From contig NZ_CP160453.1 of NCBI RefSeq assembly GCF_040744945.1, forward strand, positions 2,232,001-2,296,000: a stretch of DNA of 64,000 bases. The letters are read 5' to 3'. Shown here in pieces: positions 55,300 through 64,000 of this stretch. Positions within the stretch are counted from its first letter, which is position 1; every line of letters begins with the position of its first letter. The notes below the pieces were generated by a model. It ran no database searches and had not been told where the DNA came from. It saw only the letters and a program-made list of their open reading frames with translations. This stretch comes from Saccharothrix sp. HUAS TT1. Its GTDB lineage: Bacteria; Actinomycetota; Actinomycetes; Mycobacteriales; Pseudonocardiaceae. Made by a program: the position numbers and the translations under genes.

Positions 55300-56466
55300 A
55301 TGAGTACCGACTTCAAGATGAGCACGCGCTCGGCCGTCGAGCGGTACTCGACTGCGCTGGTGGACCTATCGCGCAGCATCCACGCCGAACCCGAGCAGGC
55401 GTTCGCCGAGCACCGCAGCGCGGCCAAGGTCGCCGACCTGCTGGCCGCCGAGGGCTTCGAGGTCGAGCGCGGGGTGGCGGACCTGGAGACGGCGTTCACC
55501 GCCTCGTTCGGCTCCGGCGACCTGGTGCTCGGGCTGTGCGCGGAGTACGACGCGCTGCCCGAGGTCGGCCACGCGTGCGGGCACAACGTGATCGCCGCCG
55601 CGTCCACCGGCGCGGCCCTGGCGCTGCGCGACCTCGCCGACGAGCTGGGCCTCACCGTCCGGGTGATCGGCACGCCGGCCGAGGAGGTCGGCGGCGGCAA
55701 GGTGCTGATGCTCGAACGCGGGGTGTTCGACGACGTGTCGCTCTCGATGATGGTGCACCCGGCGCCCTACGAGGCCGTCGCCGCGCGTTCCCTGGCCATC
55801 ACCGACGTCGAGGTCCACTACACCGGCAAGCCGTCGCACGCCGCCGCCGCGCCCCACCTGGGCGTGAACGCCGCCGACGCCATCACCGTCGCCCAGGTCG
55901 CCATCGGGCTCGCCCGCCAGCACCTGGAGCCCGGCCAGATGGTCAGCGGCATCGTCACCCGCGGCGGCACCGTGCCGAACGTCGTGCCGGCGCACACGTC
56001 GGCCATGTTCGACCTGCGCGCCGAGGACCTGGAATCGCTCGCCCGGCTGGAGGAGCGGATGAACCGCTGCTTCGAGGCGGGCGCGCTGGCCACCGGCTGC
56101 ACCCACGAGGTCGTCAAGGTCTCGCCGGTCTACGCCGAGCTGACCCCGGACCCCTGGCTGGCGGACGCCTACCGGCGTGCCGCGGTCGAGCTGGGCAGGC
56201 GCCCGTTGAGCCCCGAGGCGGAGCTCAGGGAGAAGATCGGCAGCACCGACATGGGCAACGTCACCCGCGCGCTGCCCGCCATCCACCCGACCATCGCCAT
56301 CGACTGCGGAGACGCGGTGAACCACCAAATCGAGTTCGCGACCGCCTGTGCGTCGGCCTCCGCCGACCGAGCTGTGCTCGACGGGGCGCTCGCCCTCGCC
56401 TGGACCACTATTTCCGCTGCCACGGACGGTGCGCAGCGTTCTCGACTGTTGGCGGGTGCGGCATGA
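55300..56466 (+). CDS. M20-family amidohydrolase (AmiB1-like)
   Basis: 388 residues from ATG 55300, with AGGA upstream. Zinc peptidase landmarks: LCAEYDALPEVGHACGHNVI (metal ligands Asp/His), GTPAEEVGGGKVLM (catalytic Glu pair), dimerisation domain with VEVHYTGKPSHAAAAPHLGV, and GSTDMGNVTRALPAIHP. Resembles aminobenzoyl-glutamate/N-acyl-amino acid hydrolases (AbgB type). Despite the mycobacterial name amiB1 it is an exopeptidase-type amidohydrolase, not a wall amidase. Overlaps the next gene by ATGA. Confidence 0.92.
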   Translation: MSTDFKMSTRSAVERYSTALVDLSRSIHAEPEQAFAEHRSAAKVADLLAAEGFEVERGVADLETAFTASFGSGDLVLGLCAEYDALPEVGHACGHNVIAAASTGAALALRDLADELGLTVRVIGTPAEEVGGGKVLMLERGVFDDVSLSMMVHPAPYEAVAARSLAITDVEVHYTGKPSHAAAAPHLGVNAADAITVAQVAIGLARQHLEPGQMVSGIVTRGGTVPNVVPAHTSAMFDLRAEDLESLARLEERMNRCFEAGALATGCTHEVVKVSPVYAELTPDPWLADAYRRAAVELGRRPLSPEAELREKIGSTDMGNVTRALPAIHPTIAIDCGDAVNHQIEFATACASASADRAVLDGALALAWTTISAATDGAQRSRLLAGAA

Positions 56467-57725
56467 CGGTCCTGGACTCGCGTCTGCCGGAGGAGGGTGC
56501 CGAGGTGCTGTTGACCGATCGCGGGGTCAGCATTGCCCCTGTGGATGATCCCGGTGAGGGTCGCGGACCCTCGTGGCTGGACGACTGGCTGGCGGCGAAC
56601 GCCTCCGAGGTCGTCGCCTGGCGCAGGCACATCCACGCGCACCCGGAGTTGTCCCGCCACGAGTACGCGACCACCGAGCTGATCGCCGACGTGCTGCGCT
56701 CGGCCGGCCTCAAGCCGCGGGTGCTGCCCGGCGGCACCGGCCTGGTCTGCGACGTCGGCTCCGGGCCGCGGTGCGTGGCGCTGCGCGCCGACATCGACGC
56801 CCTGCCGCTGCCGGAGAGCACGGGCGCGCCCTACTCGTCCACAGTGGACGGCGTGGCGCACGCGTGCGGGCACGACGCGCACACCACCGTGCTGCTGGGC
56901 GCGGCGCTGGCGCTGGCGTCGGCGACCGAGCTGCCCGGCCGGGTGCGGCTGGTGTTCCAGCCGGCCGAGGAGGTCATGCCGGGCGGCGCGCTGGACGTGC
57001 TGGCGGCGGGCGGCCTCGACGGGGTGGAGCGCATCTTCGGCCTGCACTGCGACCCGAGGCTGGAGGTCGGCCGGATCGGCACCCGGATCGGCGCGATCAC
57101 CTCGGCCAGCGACATGCTGGAGCTGCGCCTGACCTCGCCGGGCGGCCACACCTCCCGACCGCACCTGACCGCGGACCTGGTGCACGCGCTGGGCACCGTG
57201 ATCACCGGCCTGCCGGGCCTCCTGTCGCGCCGCGTGGACCCCCGTTCGGGCACGGTGCTCGTGTGGGGCGCGGTGCACGCGGGCGAGGCCCCCAACGCCG
57301 TGCCGCAGGACGGCGTGCTGCGCGGCACGCTGCGCACCGGCGACCGGGACATCTGGGCCGAGCTGGAGCCGTTGATCAAGGAGCTGGTCGGCGCCCTGCT
57401 GGCGCCGACGGGCGTCGGCTTCGACCTGCACCACCGCCGCGGCGTCCCGCCGGTCGTGAACGACCGGGAGAGCACGGTGCTGCTGCGCGCGGGCGTCGAG
57501 GCGGCGCTGGGCGAGGACGCGCTGGCGGGCACCGAGCAGTCGTCCGGCGGCGAGGACTTCGGCTGGTACCTGGAGCACGTGCCGGGCTCGTTCGCCCGCC
57601 TGGGCGTCTGGGACGGCGTCGGCAAGCAGAAGGACCTCCACCAGCCCGGCTTCGACCTGGACGAGCGCGCCCTGCTGGTCGGCATCCGGGTCATGGTCCA
57701 CACCGCCCTGGCCGCCCTGGCCTGA
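56463..57725 (+). CDS. M20-family amidohydrolase (AmiA1-like)
   Basis: 420 residues from ATG 56463. Family features: IHAHPELSRHEYATTELIAD, ALRADIDALPLPESTGAPYS, HACGHDAHTTVLLGAALALA (metal His/Asp), VFQPAEEVMPGGALDVL, and SSGGEDFGWYLEHVPGSFARL at the C-terminus. IAA-amino acid/N-acetyl-diaminopimelate hydrolase type. A ~45-residue N-terminal extension precedes the first helix. Probably works with the first M20 enzyme on N-acyl amino acids; substrate unknown. A strong terminator follows. Confidence 0.93.
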   Translation: MTVLDSRLPEEGAEVLLTDRGVSIAPVDDPGEGRGPSWLDDWLAANASEVVAWRRHIHAHPELSRHEYATTELIADVLRSAGLKPRVLPGGTGLVCDVGSGPRCVALRADIDALPLPESTGAPYSSTVDGVAHACGHDAHTTVLLGAALALASATELPGRVRLVFQPAEEVMPGGALDVLAAGGLDGVERIFGLHCDPRLEVGRIGTRIGAITSASDMLELRLTSPGGHTSRPHLTADLVHALGTVITGLPGLLSRRVDPRSGTVLVWGAVHAGEAPNAVPQDGVLRGTLRTGDRDIWAELEPLIKELVGALLAPTGVGFDLHHRRGVPPVVNDRESTVLLRAGVEAALGEDALAGTEQSSGGEDFGWYLEHVPGSFARLGVWDGVGKQKDLHQPGFDLDERALLVGIRVMVHTALAALA

Positions 57726-57732
57726 CCCCACC

Positions 57733-57761
57733 CGCGGTGCCCGACCCGCTCGGGCACCGCG
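57733..57761. terminator. Bidirectional terminator between M20 and glpD genes
   Basis: CGCGGTGCCCGA and TCGGGCACCGCG form a perfect 12-bp stem with a 5-base loop, between the convergent stops. Confidence 0.85.
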
Positions 57762-57771
57762 AACGGGTGGT

Positions 57772-59499
57772 TCAGCTCACCGGTTCGGTGATCTCCGGAC
57801 GGGCCTCCGGCGCGGACGCGCGGACGGCGTCGGCGGCCTGGTCGTCCGGTTCCGCCTGGGACGCCCGCTCCGCTTCCACCCGCGCCGTGTAGACCGACAC
57901 CTCGTGCGCCACCCGCGCCTCGTCCCACCCGTGCACCCCGGCGATCAGCCGCGCCACCGGCAGGGCGCACTCCACGCCCCGGTGCGGGTACTCGATCGAG
58001 ATCCGGGTCCGCCGGGTCAGCACGTCCTCCAGGTGCAGCGCGCCCTCGTGCGAGGCCGCGTAGACCACCTCCACCTGCAGGTAGTCCGGCGCGCCCGGGA
58101 CCGGCCGCAGCAACTCCGGTTCCGCCGACTCCAGCACCTCGTGCACCAGCGACCCGTACCGGTCCAGCAGGTGCCGCACCCGGTAGGGGTGCAGCCCGTA
58201 CCGCGCGGCCAGCTGGTCGGCCTGGTTGACCAGCGCGTGGTAGCCGTCCGCCCCGACCAGCGGCACCTTGTCGGTGATCGACGGCTGCAACCGGCCAGGC
58301 AGGTCGACCGACGCCGCGTCCACCGCGTCCGCGCCCATCACCCGGTACGTCGTGTACTTGCCCCCGGCGATCGCCACCAGACCGGGCGCCACCCGCGCCA
58401 CCGCGTGCTCCCGCGACAGCTTCGACGTCGACTCGCTCTCCCCGGCCAGCAGCGGCCGCAGCCCGGCGTACACGCCCTCGATGTCGTCGTGCGTCAACGG
58501 CGTCGCCAGCACCGCGTTCACGTGCTCCAGGACGTAGTCGATGTCCGCCCGCGTCGCCGCCGGGTGCGCCAGGTCCAGGTTCCAGTCGGTGTCGGTCGTT
58601 CCCACGATCCAGTGATTCCGCCACGGGATCACGAACAGCACCGACTTCTCGGTGCGCAGGATCAACCCGGACTCGGACACGATCCGGTCCCGCGGCACGA
58701 CGATGTGCACGCCCTTCGACGCCCGCACCCGGAACCGCCCGCGGCTGCCGGACAACCGCTGCAGCTCGTCGGTCCACACCCCGGTCGCGTTGATCACCGC
58801 GTGCGCCCGCACGGACGTCTCGCGCCCGTCCTCCACGTCCCGCACCCGCACGCCGGACACCCGGTCCGCCTCCCGCAGGAACCCCACGACCTGCGTGGAC
58901 GTCCGCACGACGGCGCCGTAGTGGGCCGCGGTCCGCCCGACCATCATGGTGTGCCGGGCGTCGTCGGCCTGCGCGTCGTAGTACCGGATGCCGCCGACCA
59001 GCGCGGACGGCTTCAGCGCGGGCGCCAGCCGCAGCGCGCCCGCCCTGGTCAGGTGCTTCTGGCCGGGCACGGACCGCGCGCCGCCCATCGTGTCGTACAT
59101 GAGCAGCCCGGCCGCGGTGTACGGCCGCTCCCAGCCGCGGTGCGTCAGCGGGTACAGGAACGGCACCGGCTTGACCAGGTGCGGCGCGATGCGGGTCAGC
59201 ATGAGTTCGCGTTCCCGCAGCGCCTCGCGGACCAGACCGAACTCCAGCTGCTCCAGGTACCGCAGCCCGCCGTGGAACAGCTTGGACGACCGGCTGGACG
59301 TGCCCGAGGCCAGGTCGCGGGCCTCGACCAGGGCCACCCGCAGGCCGCGCGTCGCGGCGTCCAGCGCGGTGCCGACGCCGACCACGCCACCACCGATGAT
59401 CACCAGGTCGAACGTCTCCGCGCCGAGGCGGTCCCAGGCTTCCGCGCGTTCCAGCGGTCCGAGCCGGCCTGCGGTGGCGGGGTGCTTGCGGTGTGCCAC
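57772..59499 (-). CDS. glpD: Glycerol-3-phosphate dehydrogenase (FAD-dependent)
   Basis: 575 residues from GTG 59499, with AGGGAGG upstream. FAD-binding N-terminus FDLVIIGGGVVGVGTALDAA, then RGLRVALVEARDLASGTSSR (G3P oxidase/dehydrogenase signature) and KLFHGGLRYLEQLEFGLV. The C-terminal DAO_C cap includes PHRGVECALPVARLIAGVHG. Membrane-peripheral enzyme passing electrons from glycerol-3-phosphate to quinone, giving DHAP. Divergent from glpF-glpK, a conventional glycerol regulon layout. Confidence 0.95.
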   Translation of the reverse strand: MAHRKHPATAGRLGPLERAEAWDRLGAETFDLVIIGGGVVGVGTALDAATRGLRVALVEARDLASGTSSRSSKLFHGGLRYLEQLEFGLVREALRERELMLTRIAPHLVKPVPFLYPLTHRGWERPYTAAGLLMYDTMGGARSVPGQKHLTRAGALRLAPALKPSALVGGIRYYDAQADDARHTMMVGRTAAHYGAVVRTSTQVVGFLREADRVSGVRVRDVEDGRETSVRAHAVINATGVWTDELQRLSGSRGRFRVRASKGVHIVVPRDRIVSESGLILRTEKSVLFVIPWRNHWIVGTTDTDWNLDLAHPAATRADIDYVLEHVNAVLATPLTHDDIEGVYAGLRPLLAGESESTSKLSREHAVARVAPGLVAIAGGKYTTYRVMGADAVDAASVDLPGRLQPSITDKVPLVGADGYHALVNQADQLAARYGLHPYRVRHLLDRYGSLVHEVLESAEPELLRPVPGAPDYLQVEVVYAASHEGALHLEDVLTRRTRISIEYPHRGVECALPVARLIAGVHGWDEARVAHEVSVYTARVEAERASQAEPDDQAADAVRASAPEARPEITEPVS

Positions 59500-59575
59500 G
59501 AACGCCTCCCTGATGCTCGGCTGGACAGGTCCGACCAGGCTGACTCGACCACGTTACCCGCTGGTACGCCACCCG

Positions 59576-59604
59576 TGGACAACTGATCAGGTCGGAACTA
59601 GCGT
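59576..59604 (+). promoter_or_regulatory. glpFK promoter (TGGACA-N17-TAGCGT)
   Basis: TGGACA at 59576-59581, a 17-base spacer and TAGCGT at 59599-59604: a good housekeeping-sigma promoter facing glpF, giving a ~70-base leader. Confidence 0.6.
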
Positions 59605-59680
59605 CAACCAGCATCGTGGGGTGGGCAGCGCCGCCGGACCCGGACCGTGCGCCCTCCTGTCTAGGCGAGGAGGTCGGCGA

Positions 59681-60421
59681 GTGAGCAGTGGCTCGATCTT
59701 CGTGTGGGAACTGTTGGGCACCGCGATCCTGATCCTCTTGGGCGCGGGTGTCGTCGCCAACGTCGTGCTGAAGGACACGCTCGGCAACGCGGGCGGCTGG
59801 CTCCTGATCAACATCGGCTGGGGTTTCGCGGTCTTCGCGGGCGCCAGCATCGCCGCCCCGAGCGGCGCTCACCTCAACCCCGCGGTCACCCTGGGCCTGG
59901 CGATCGCGGACAAGACGCCCTGGGGCCAGGTCCCCGTCTACTTCGCCGGCCAGCTGCTCGGCGCGTTCCTCGGCGCGGTGCTCGCGTGGCTGGCCTACAA
60001 GGCCCAGTTCGACGCGCACGACGACCCCGCGGGCACCCGCGGCGTCTTCTGCACCGGCCCGACCATCCCCCGGAAGGGCTGGAACGTCGTCACCGAGGTG
60101 ATCGGCACGTTCGTGCTGGTCGCGTGGGTGCTGCTGAGCCCGGCCGCGAAGGGCGCGGCGGACGGCGTGCCGCAGCTGGGCAACGCCGCCCTCGGCTACG
60201 CCGGCGTCGCGTTCGTCGTCATCGGCATCGGCGCCTCGCTCGGCGGTCCCACCGGCTACGCCATCAACCCCGCCCGCGACCTCGGGCCGCGCATCGCCTA
60301 CGCGATCCTGCCCATCCGCGACAAGGGCAGCGCCGAGTGGGGCTACGCCTGGGTGCCGGTCGTCGGCCCGCTGGTCGGCGGCGCGCTCGCCGCACTCCTG
60401 TACCTGGTTCTCCCGGTCTGA
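59681..60421 (+). CDS. glpF: Glycerol uptake facilitator (aquaglyceroporin)
   Basis: 246 residues from GTG 59681, preceded by GAGGAGG. Six membrane helices with the two half-helix NPA boxes [14 protein letters not shown] and [12 protein letters not shown]; the Asp after the second NPA (NPARD) marks a glycerol channel rather than a water-only aquaporin. Facilitates glycerol diffusion; uptake is driven by phosphorylation by the glpK product encoded 14 bp downstream. Confidence 0.96.
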   Translation: MSSGSIFVWELLGTAILILLGAGVVANVVLKDTLGNAGGWLLINIGWGFAVFAGASIAAPSGAHLNPAVTLGLAIADKTPWGQVPVYFAGQLLGAFLGAVLAWLAYKAQFDAHDDPAGTRGVFCTGPTIPRKGWNVVTEVIGTFVLVAWVLLSPAAKGAADGVPQLGNAALGYAGVAFVVIGIGASLGGPTGYAINPARDLGPRIAYAILPIRDKGSAEWGYAWVPVVGPLVGGALAALLYLVLPV

Positions 60422-60435
60422 AAGGACTCCAGCGC

Positions 60436-61941
60436 ATGACGCAGTACGTGGCCGCGATCGACCAGGGCACGACGTCGACCCGGTGCATGATCTTCGACCA
60501 CTCGGGCCGCGTGGTCTCCGTCGACCAGAAGGAGCACGAGCAGGTCTTCCCGAAGGCCGGGTGGGTCGAGCACGACGCCAACGAGATCTGGACCAACACC
60601 AGGCAGGTGGCCGCGGGCGCGTTGGCCAAGGCCGACCTGACCACCGCCGACGTCGCCGCGGTCGGCATCACCAACCAGCGCGAGACCGCCCTGGTCTGGG
60701 ACCGGACCACCGGGCAGCCGGTGTACAACGCGATCGTCTGGCAGGACACCCGCACCGACCGGATCTGCCAGGACCTCGCGGCCCTCGGCGGCGGCCAGGA
60801 GCGGTACCGGGACAAGACCGGCCTGCCGCTGGCGACGTACTTCTCCGGCCCGAAGGTCCGCTGGATCCTCGACAACGTCGAGGGCGCGCGGGAGAAGGCC
60901 GAAGCCGGCGACCTGGTGTTCGGCAACATGGACACCTGGGTGCTGTGGAACATGACCGGCGGGGTGAACGGCGGCCTGCACGTCACCGACCCCACCAACG
61001 CGTCCCGCACGCTGCTGATGGACCTCGACACCCTGGACTGGGACGAGGGCATCGCGGCCGACATGGGCATCCCGCTGTCGATGCTGCCGGAGATCCGCTC
61101 GTCGTCCGAGGTCTACGGCAAGGTGCGCGAGCGCGGCGCGCTGGCCGGCGTGCCCATCGCGGGCATCCTCGGCGACCAGCAGGCGGCGACGTTCGGCCAG
61201 GCGTGCCTGTCGCCGGGCGAGGCCAAGAACACCTACGGCACCGGCAACTTCGTGCTGCTCAACACCGGCACGGACAAGGTGATGAGCGACAACGGCCTGC
61301 TCACCACCGTCTGCTACAAGATCGGCTCGCAGGCGCCCGTGTACGCGCTGGAGGGCTCGATCGCGGTCACCGGCTCGCTGGTGCAGTGGCTGCGCGACAA
61401 CCTCGGCATGATCTCGTCGGCCGCCGAGATCGAGGAGCACGCGCGGACCGTGGAGGACAACGGCGGCGCGTACTTCGTGCCCGCGTTCTCCGGCCTGTTC
61501 GCGCCGTACTGGCGGTCGGACGCGCGCGGCGCGATCGTCGGCCTGACCCGGTTCGTGAACAAGGGCCACCTGGCCCGCGCGGTGCTGGAGGCCACGGCGT
61601 TCCAGACCCGCGAGGTGATCGACGCGATGAACGCCGACTCGGGCGTGCCGCTGACGGCGTTGAAGGTCGACGGCGGCATGGTCGTGAACGAGCTGCTGAT
61701 GCAGTTCCAGGCGGACGTCCTGGGCGTGCCGGTGATCCGCCCGGTGGTCAACGAGACCACCGCGCTGGGCGCGGCCTACGCGGCCGGCCTCGCCGTCGGG
61801 TTCTGGGAGTCGGAGGACGACATCCGGCAGAACTGGGCGCGGGACAAGCAGTGGGAGCCGGCGATGGACGACGACACCCGCGCCGCGACCTACGCGCAGT
61901 GGAAGAAGGCCGTCACCAGGACCTTCGACTGGGTCGAGTGA
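60436..61941 (+). CDS. glpK: Glycerol kinase
   Basis: 501 residues from ATG 60436, with AAAGGA upstream. FGGY fold: [20 protein letters not shown] (phosphate 1), [35 protein letters not shown], the ATP-site region [13 protein letters not shown], and the FGGY signature region [20 protein letters not shown] with [20 protein letters not shown]. Phosphorylates glycerol for glpD. Ends with a strong terminator. Confidence 0.97.
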   Translation: MTQYVAAIDQGTTSTRCMIFDHSGRVVSVDQKEHEQVFPKAGWVEHDANEIWTNTRQVAAGALAKADLTTADVAAVGITNQRETALVWDRTTGQPVYNAIVWQDTRTDRICQDLAALGGGQERYRDKTGLPLATYFSGPKVRWILDNVEGAREKAEAGDLVFGNMDTWVLWNMTGGVNGGLHVTDPTNASRTLLMDLDTLDWDEGIAADMGIPLSMLPEIRSSSEVYGKVRERGALAGVPIAGILGDQQAATFGQACLSPGEAKNTYGTGNFVLLNTGTDKVMSDNGLLTTVCYKIGSQAPVYALEGSIAVTGSLVQWLRDNLGMISSAAEIEEHARTVEDNGGAYFVPAFSGLFAPYWRSDARGAIVGLTRFVNKGHLARAVLEATAFQTREVIDAMNADSGVPLTALKVDGGMVVNELLMQFQADVLGVPVIRPVVNETTALGAAYAAGLAVGFWESEDDIRQNWARDKQWEPAMDDDTRAATYAQWKKAVTRTFDWVE

Positions 61942-61948
61942 GGTCGTC

Positions 61949-61977
61949 GGGGCGCCGTCCCACCCGGGCGGCGCCCC
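61949..61977. terminator. Terminator between glpK and lpdA
   Basis: GGGGCGCCG (61949-61957) pairs perfectly with CGGCGCCCC (61969-61977) between the convergent stops. Confidence 0.8.
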
Positions 61978-61992
61978 CTCCTCCCGGCCGGC

Positions 61993-63396
61993 TCAGTCCA
62001 GGTCGTCGTGGCGCATGAGCTGGCGGCCGGCCTCGGTGATCGACCCGGTCAGCGACGGGTAGACCGAGAACGTGGTGGCCAGGTCGTCCACCGTGAGCTG
62101 GTTCTGCACGGCCAGCGTGATCGACAGGATCAGCTCGCTGGCGTTCGGCGCGACGACGACACCGCCGATCACCACGCCCGTCGCCGGGCGGCAGAACAGC
62201 TTCACGAAACCGCGGCGCAGGCCCTCCATCTTGGCCCGCGGGTTGGTCGCCAGCGGCAGCATGATCGTGCGCGCGGGCACCTCGCCGGAGTCGATGGCCT
62301 GCTGGCTGATGCCGACGCTGGCGATCTCCGGGTTGGTGAACACGTTCGCCGCGACCGTCTTGAGCCTGATCGGGCTGACGCCCTGGCCGAGCGCGTGCCA
62401 CATCGCGATGCGGCCCTGCATGGCGGCGACGCTGGCGAGCAGCAGCAGGCCCGTGCAGTCACCCGCCGCGTAGACGCCGGCGACGTTCGTGCGCGACACC
62501 CGGTCGACCGGGATGTACCCGCCCCGGCCCAGCTCGATGCCGATCTTGTCCAGGCCGAGGTCGGCGGTGTTCGGGACCGAGCCGACCGTCATCAGGGCGT
62601 GGCTCGCTTCGATCGTGCGACCGTCTTCCAGGTGAATCAGGACGCCGTCGCCGACGTTCTCCACCCGGTCCGCGCGGGCGTGCTTGACCACCGCCGTGCC
62701 GCGTTCGGCGAAGACGTCCTCCAGCACCACGGCCGCGTCGGCGTCCTCGTGCGGGAGCACCCGGTCGCGGCTGGAGACCATGGTCACCTTCACGCCCAGT
62801 TCGGTGTAGGCGGAGGCGAACTCCACACCGGTGACACCCGACCCGATGACGGCCAGGTGCTCGGGCAGCTCCGGGAGGTCGTAGATCTGCCGCCAGGTGA
62901 GGATCCGCTCGCCGTCCGGCTCGGCGCCGGGCAGCACGCGCGGGGTCGCGCCCGTCGCGATGAGCACCACGTCGGCGGGCAGGACCTCCTTGTCGCCGTC
63001 CTCGGCGATGACCACGACCTCGTGCTGGGCGAGGCCGCGGGCGTTGTCGCAGAACTTGCCGATGCCGTTGACGATCCGGACGCCCTCGCGCTGGAGGCGG
63101 GCCCGGACGTCGGCCGACTGGGCCAGCGCGAGGCCCTTCACCCGTCCGTGGACGACCGGGAGTTCGACCGCCGCTTCCGCGTTGTTCGTGCGAATGCCCA
63201 GCTCACCGGCGTTGCGGAAGGCGCTGCGGCCCCCTGCGGAGGCGATGAACGTCTTCGACGGCACGCAGTCGTAGAGCACGCAGGCGCCGCCCAGGCCCTC
63301 GCGTTCCACGATGGTCACGTCGGCCCCGTGCTGGGCCGCGACCAGTGCCGCCTCGTAACCTGCGGGGCCACCGCCCATGATGACGATGCGGGTCAC
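61993..63396 (-). CDS. lpdA: NAD(P)H-quinone dehydrogenase / LpdA-type flavoprotein disulfide reductase
   Basis: 467 residues from GTG 63396, with GAGGAGG upstream. FAD loop RIVIMGGGPAGYEAALVAAQ, redox-active disulfide GGACVLYDCVPSKT (C-x4-C), NAD loop AVIGSGVTGVEFASAYTELG, and the C-terminal dimerisation domain. The usual catalytic His-Glu pair of true lipoamide dehydrogenases is not found at the C-terminus (ITEAGRQLMRHDDLD), matching M. tuberculosis LpdA (Rv3303c), which reduces quinones. Cytoplasmic redox enzyme. Confidence 0.92.
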   Translation of the reverse strand: MTRIVIMGGGPAGYEAALVAAQHGADVTIVEREGLGGACVLYDCVPSKTFIASAGGRSAFRNAGELGIRTNNAEAAVELPVVHGRVKGLALAQSADVRARLQREGVRIVNGIGKFCDNARGLAQHEVVVIAEDGDKEVLPADVVLIATGATPRVLPGAEPDGERILTWRQIYDLPELPEHLAVIGSGVTGVEFASAYTELGVKVTMVSSRDRVLPHEDADAAVVLEDVFAERGTAVVKHARADRVENVGDGVLIHLEDGRTIEASHALMTVGSVPNTADLGLDKIGIELGRGGYIPVDRVSRTNVAGVYAAGDCTGLLLLASVAAMQGRIAMWHALGQGVSPIRLKTVAANVFTNPEIASVGISQQAIDSGEVPARTIMLPLATNPRAKMEGLRRGFVKLFCRPATGVVIGGVVVAPNASELILSITLAVQNQLTVDDLATTFSVYPSLTGSITEAGRQLMRHDDLD

Positions 63397-63420
63397 GACA
63401 CGTCCTCCTCGTGGTCTCGG

Positions 63421-63468
63421 CGCTGCTCGCGCCGCTGCTCAGGCCGCTGCTCGCGTCGCTGTTCACGC
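63421..63468. repeat. Four 12-bp tandem repeats upstream of lpdA
   Basis: CGCTGCTCGCGC, CGCTGCTCAGGC, CGCTGCTCGCGT and CGCTGTTCACGC follow head to tail just upstream of the lpdA ribosome-binding site. Confidence 0.75.
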
Positions 63469-63554
63469 CGCCGGCGGCCGCTGGTAACCGTACGCGGTCG
63501 GGTGTCGGGGCGCGTCGTCCGGTCTTCCGTCCCTCGCGGTGATCGCAAGGTCGC

Positions 63555-63560
63555 TAGGCT
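63555..63560 (+). promoter_or_regulatory. -10 element for leaderless GGCT-like gene
   Basis: TAGGCT (TANNNT) ends exactly 7 bases before GTG 63567, predicting a transcript that starts at the start codon. Confidence 0.5.
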
Positions 63561-63566
63561 GTGGTC

Positions 63567-64000
63567 GTGCCGCTCTATGCCGCGTACGGGTCCAACATGG
63601 ACCCGAACCAGATGATGGAGCGAGCCCCCTACTCCCCCATGGCGGGGACCGGGTGGCTCGCCGGATGGCGTCTGACGTTCGGTGGCGAGGACCTCGGCTG
63701 GGAGGGCGCGCTCGCCACCATCGTCGAGGACCCCGACTCGCAGGTGTTCTGCGTGCTCTACGACGTGAGCCCGCGCGACGAGTCCCGCCTCGACCGCTGG
63801 GAGGGCGCCCTCGGGCTCTACAAGAAGATCCGCCTGCGCGTCCAGACCCTGGAAGGCTCGGCGACCGCCTGGCTCTACGTCCTGGACGCCTACGAGGGAG
63901 GTCTGCCCTCGGCCCGCTACATCGGCGTCGTCGCCGACGCCGCCGAAGCCGCCGGCGCCCCCGACGACTACGTCGCCGACCTCCGCACCCGCCCCTGCCA
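63567..64000 (+). CDS. Gamma-glutamylcyclotransferase-like protein (partial)
   Basis: The first 144 codons are in the window; the frame is open at the right edge. GTG 63567 (an in-frame GTG two codons earlier is possible). The GGCT fold signature is Y-A-A-Y-G-S-N-M at the N-terminus, with a product-binding loop, GWLAGWRLTFGGEDLGWEGA and the strand FCVLYDVSPRDESRLDRWEG, where the conserved Asp/Glu of the family lie. Probably cyclises gamma-glutamyl amines or is a related AIG2-like enzyme. The same family is next to lpdA in M. tuberculosis (Rv3304), from memory. Confidence 0.88.
   Translation, partial: MPLYAAYGSNMDPNQMMERAPYSPMAGTGWLAGWRLTFGGEDLGWEGALATIVEDPDSQVFCVLYDVSPRDESRLDRWEGALGLYKKIRLRVQTLEGSATAWLYVLDAYEGGLPSARYIGVVADAAEAAGAPDDYVADLRTRPC

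Overview
This is a very GC-rich window with dense, often overlapping genes, many GTG starts and several likely leaderless genes. It also has YbaB/WXG100/EspC-type proteins, an ECF sigma factor with a zinc-finger anti-sigma, a membrane Ser/Thr kinase and STAND NTPases. Together these point to a filamentous actinomycete, most likely Pseudonocardiales (Saccharothrix/Actinosynnema/Lentzea-like). The taxonomic call is inference from gene content; no rRNA or tRNA was seen.

The backbone is nucleoside and glycerol metabolism. A BMP-type nucleoside ABC importer (4804-9950) is chained to cytidine deaminase and thymidine phosphorylase (to 11618), followed by adenosine deaminase (13284). Further on come deoxyribose-phosphate aldolase with a paired aldehyde dehydrogenase (24739-27998), uracil phosphoribosyltransferase (35257), a phosphohexomutase and purine nucleoside phosphorylase (43417-45845), two M20 amidohydrolases (55300-57725), glpD/glpF/glpK (57772-61941), an LpdA-type flavoprotein and a gamma-glutamylcyclotransferase-like gene at the right edge. 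Imported nucleosides would be deaminated and phosphorolysed; bases are salvaged and (deoxy)ribose phosphates feed central carbon. From memory, the set cdd-deoA-add-upp-pmmB-deoD-amiB1-amiA1-lpdA-glpD2 resembles the Mycobacterium tuberculosis Rv3302c-Rv3315c neighbourhood, here opened by many accessory blocks.

The accessory blocks are, from left to right: two type VII-like modules (1-4446 and 15683-17999) with YbaB-family, WXG/EspC-like and NlpC/P60 proteins, the leftmost carrying a Pro/Gly domain built on an exact 78-bp period; an apolipoprotein-like coiled-coil protein (11678-12910); a sortase-type anchored protein (18808); an ECF sigma / anti-sigma / ABC transporter operon with a visible ECF promoter (20690-24742); a 1804-residue protein fusing a trypsin-like protease, a degenerate metallophosphoesterase, a NACHT NTPase, pentapeptide repeats and fourteen WD40 repeats (29813-35227); a chitinase under two DasR-like operators (37075); TetR, RHH and Doc-like genes with a LexA-type box; a MerR-aldo/keto reductase pair; an NB-ARC/TPR STAND protein next to a Ser/Thr kinase; and mutA-mutB-meaB.

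The best candidate for an undescribed system is the protease-phosphoesterase-NACHT-pentapeptide-WD40 giant. Its start codon is only 29 bp from that of upp, and its stop overlaps an oxidoreductase gene. It has the architecture expected of a STAND-type immune sensor/effector. Secondary candidates are the ECF/ABC operon, the split ALDH16-like pair beside deoC, and the SOS-box/Doc-like locus.
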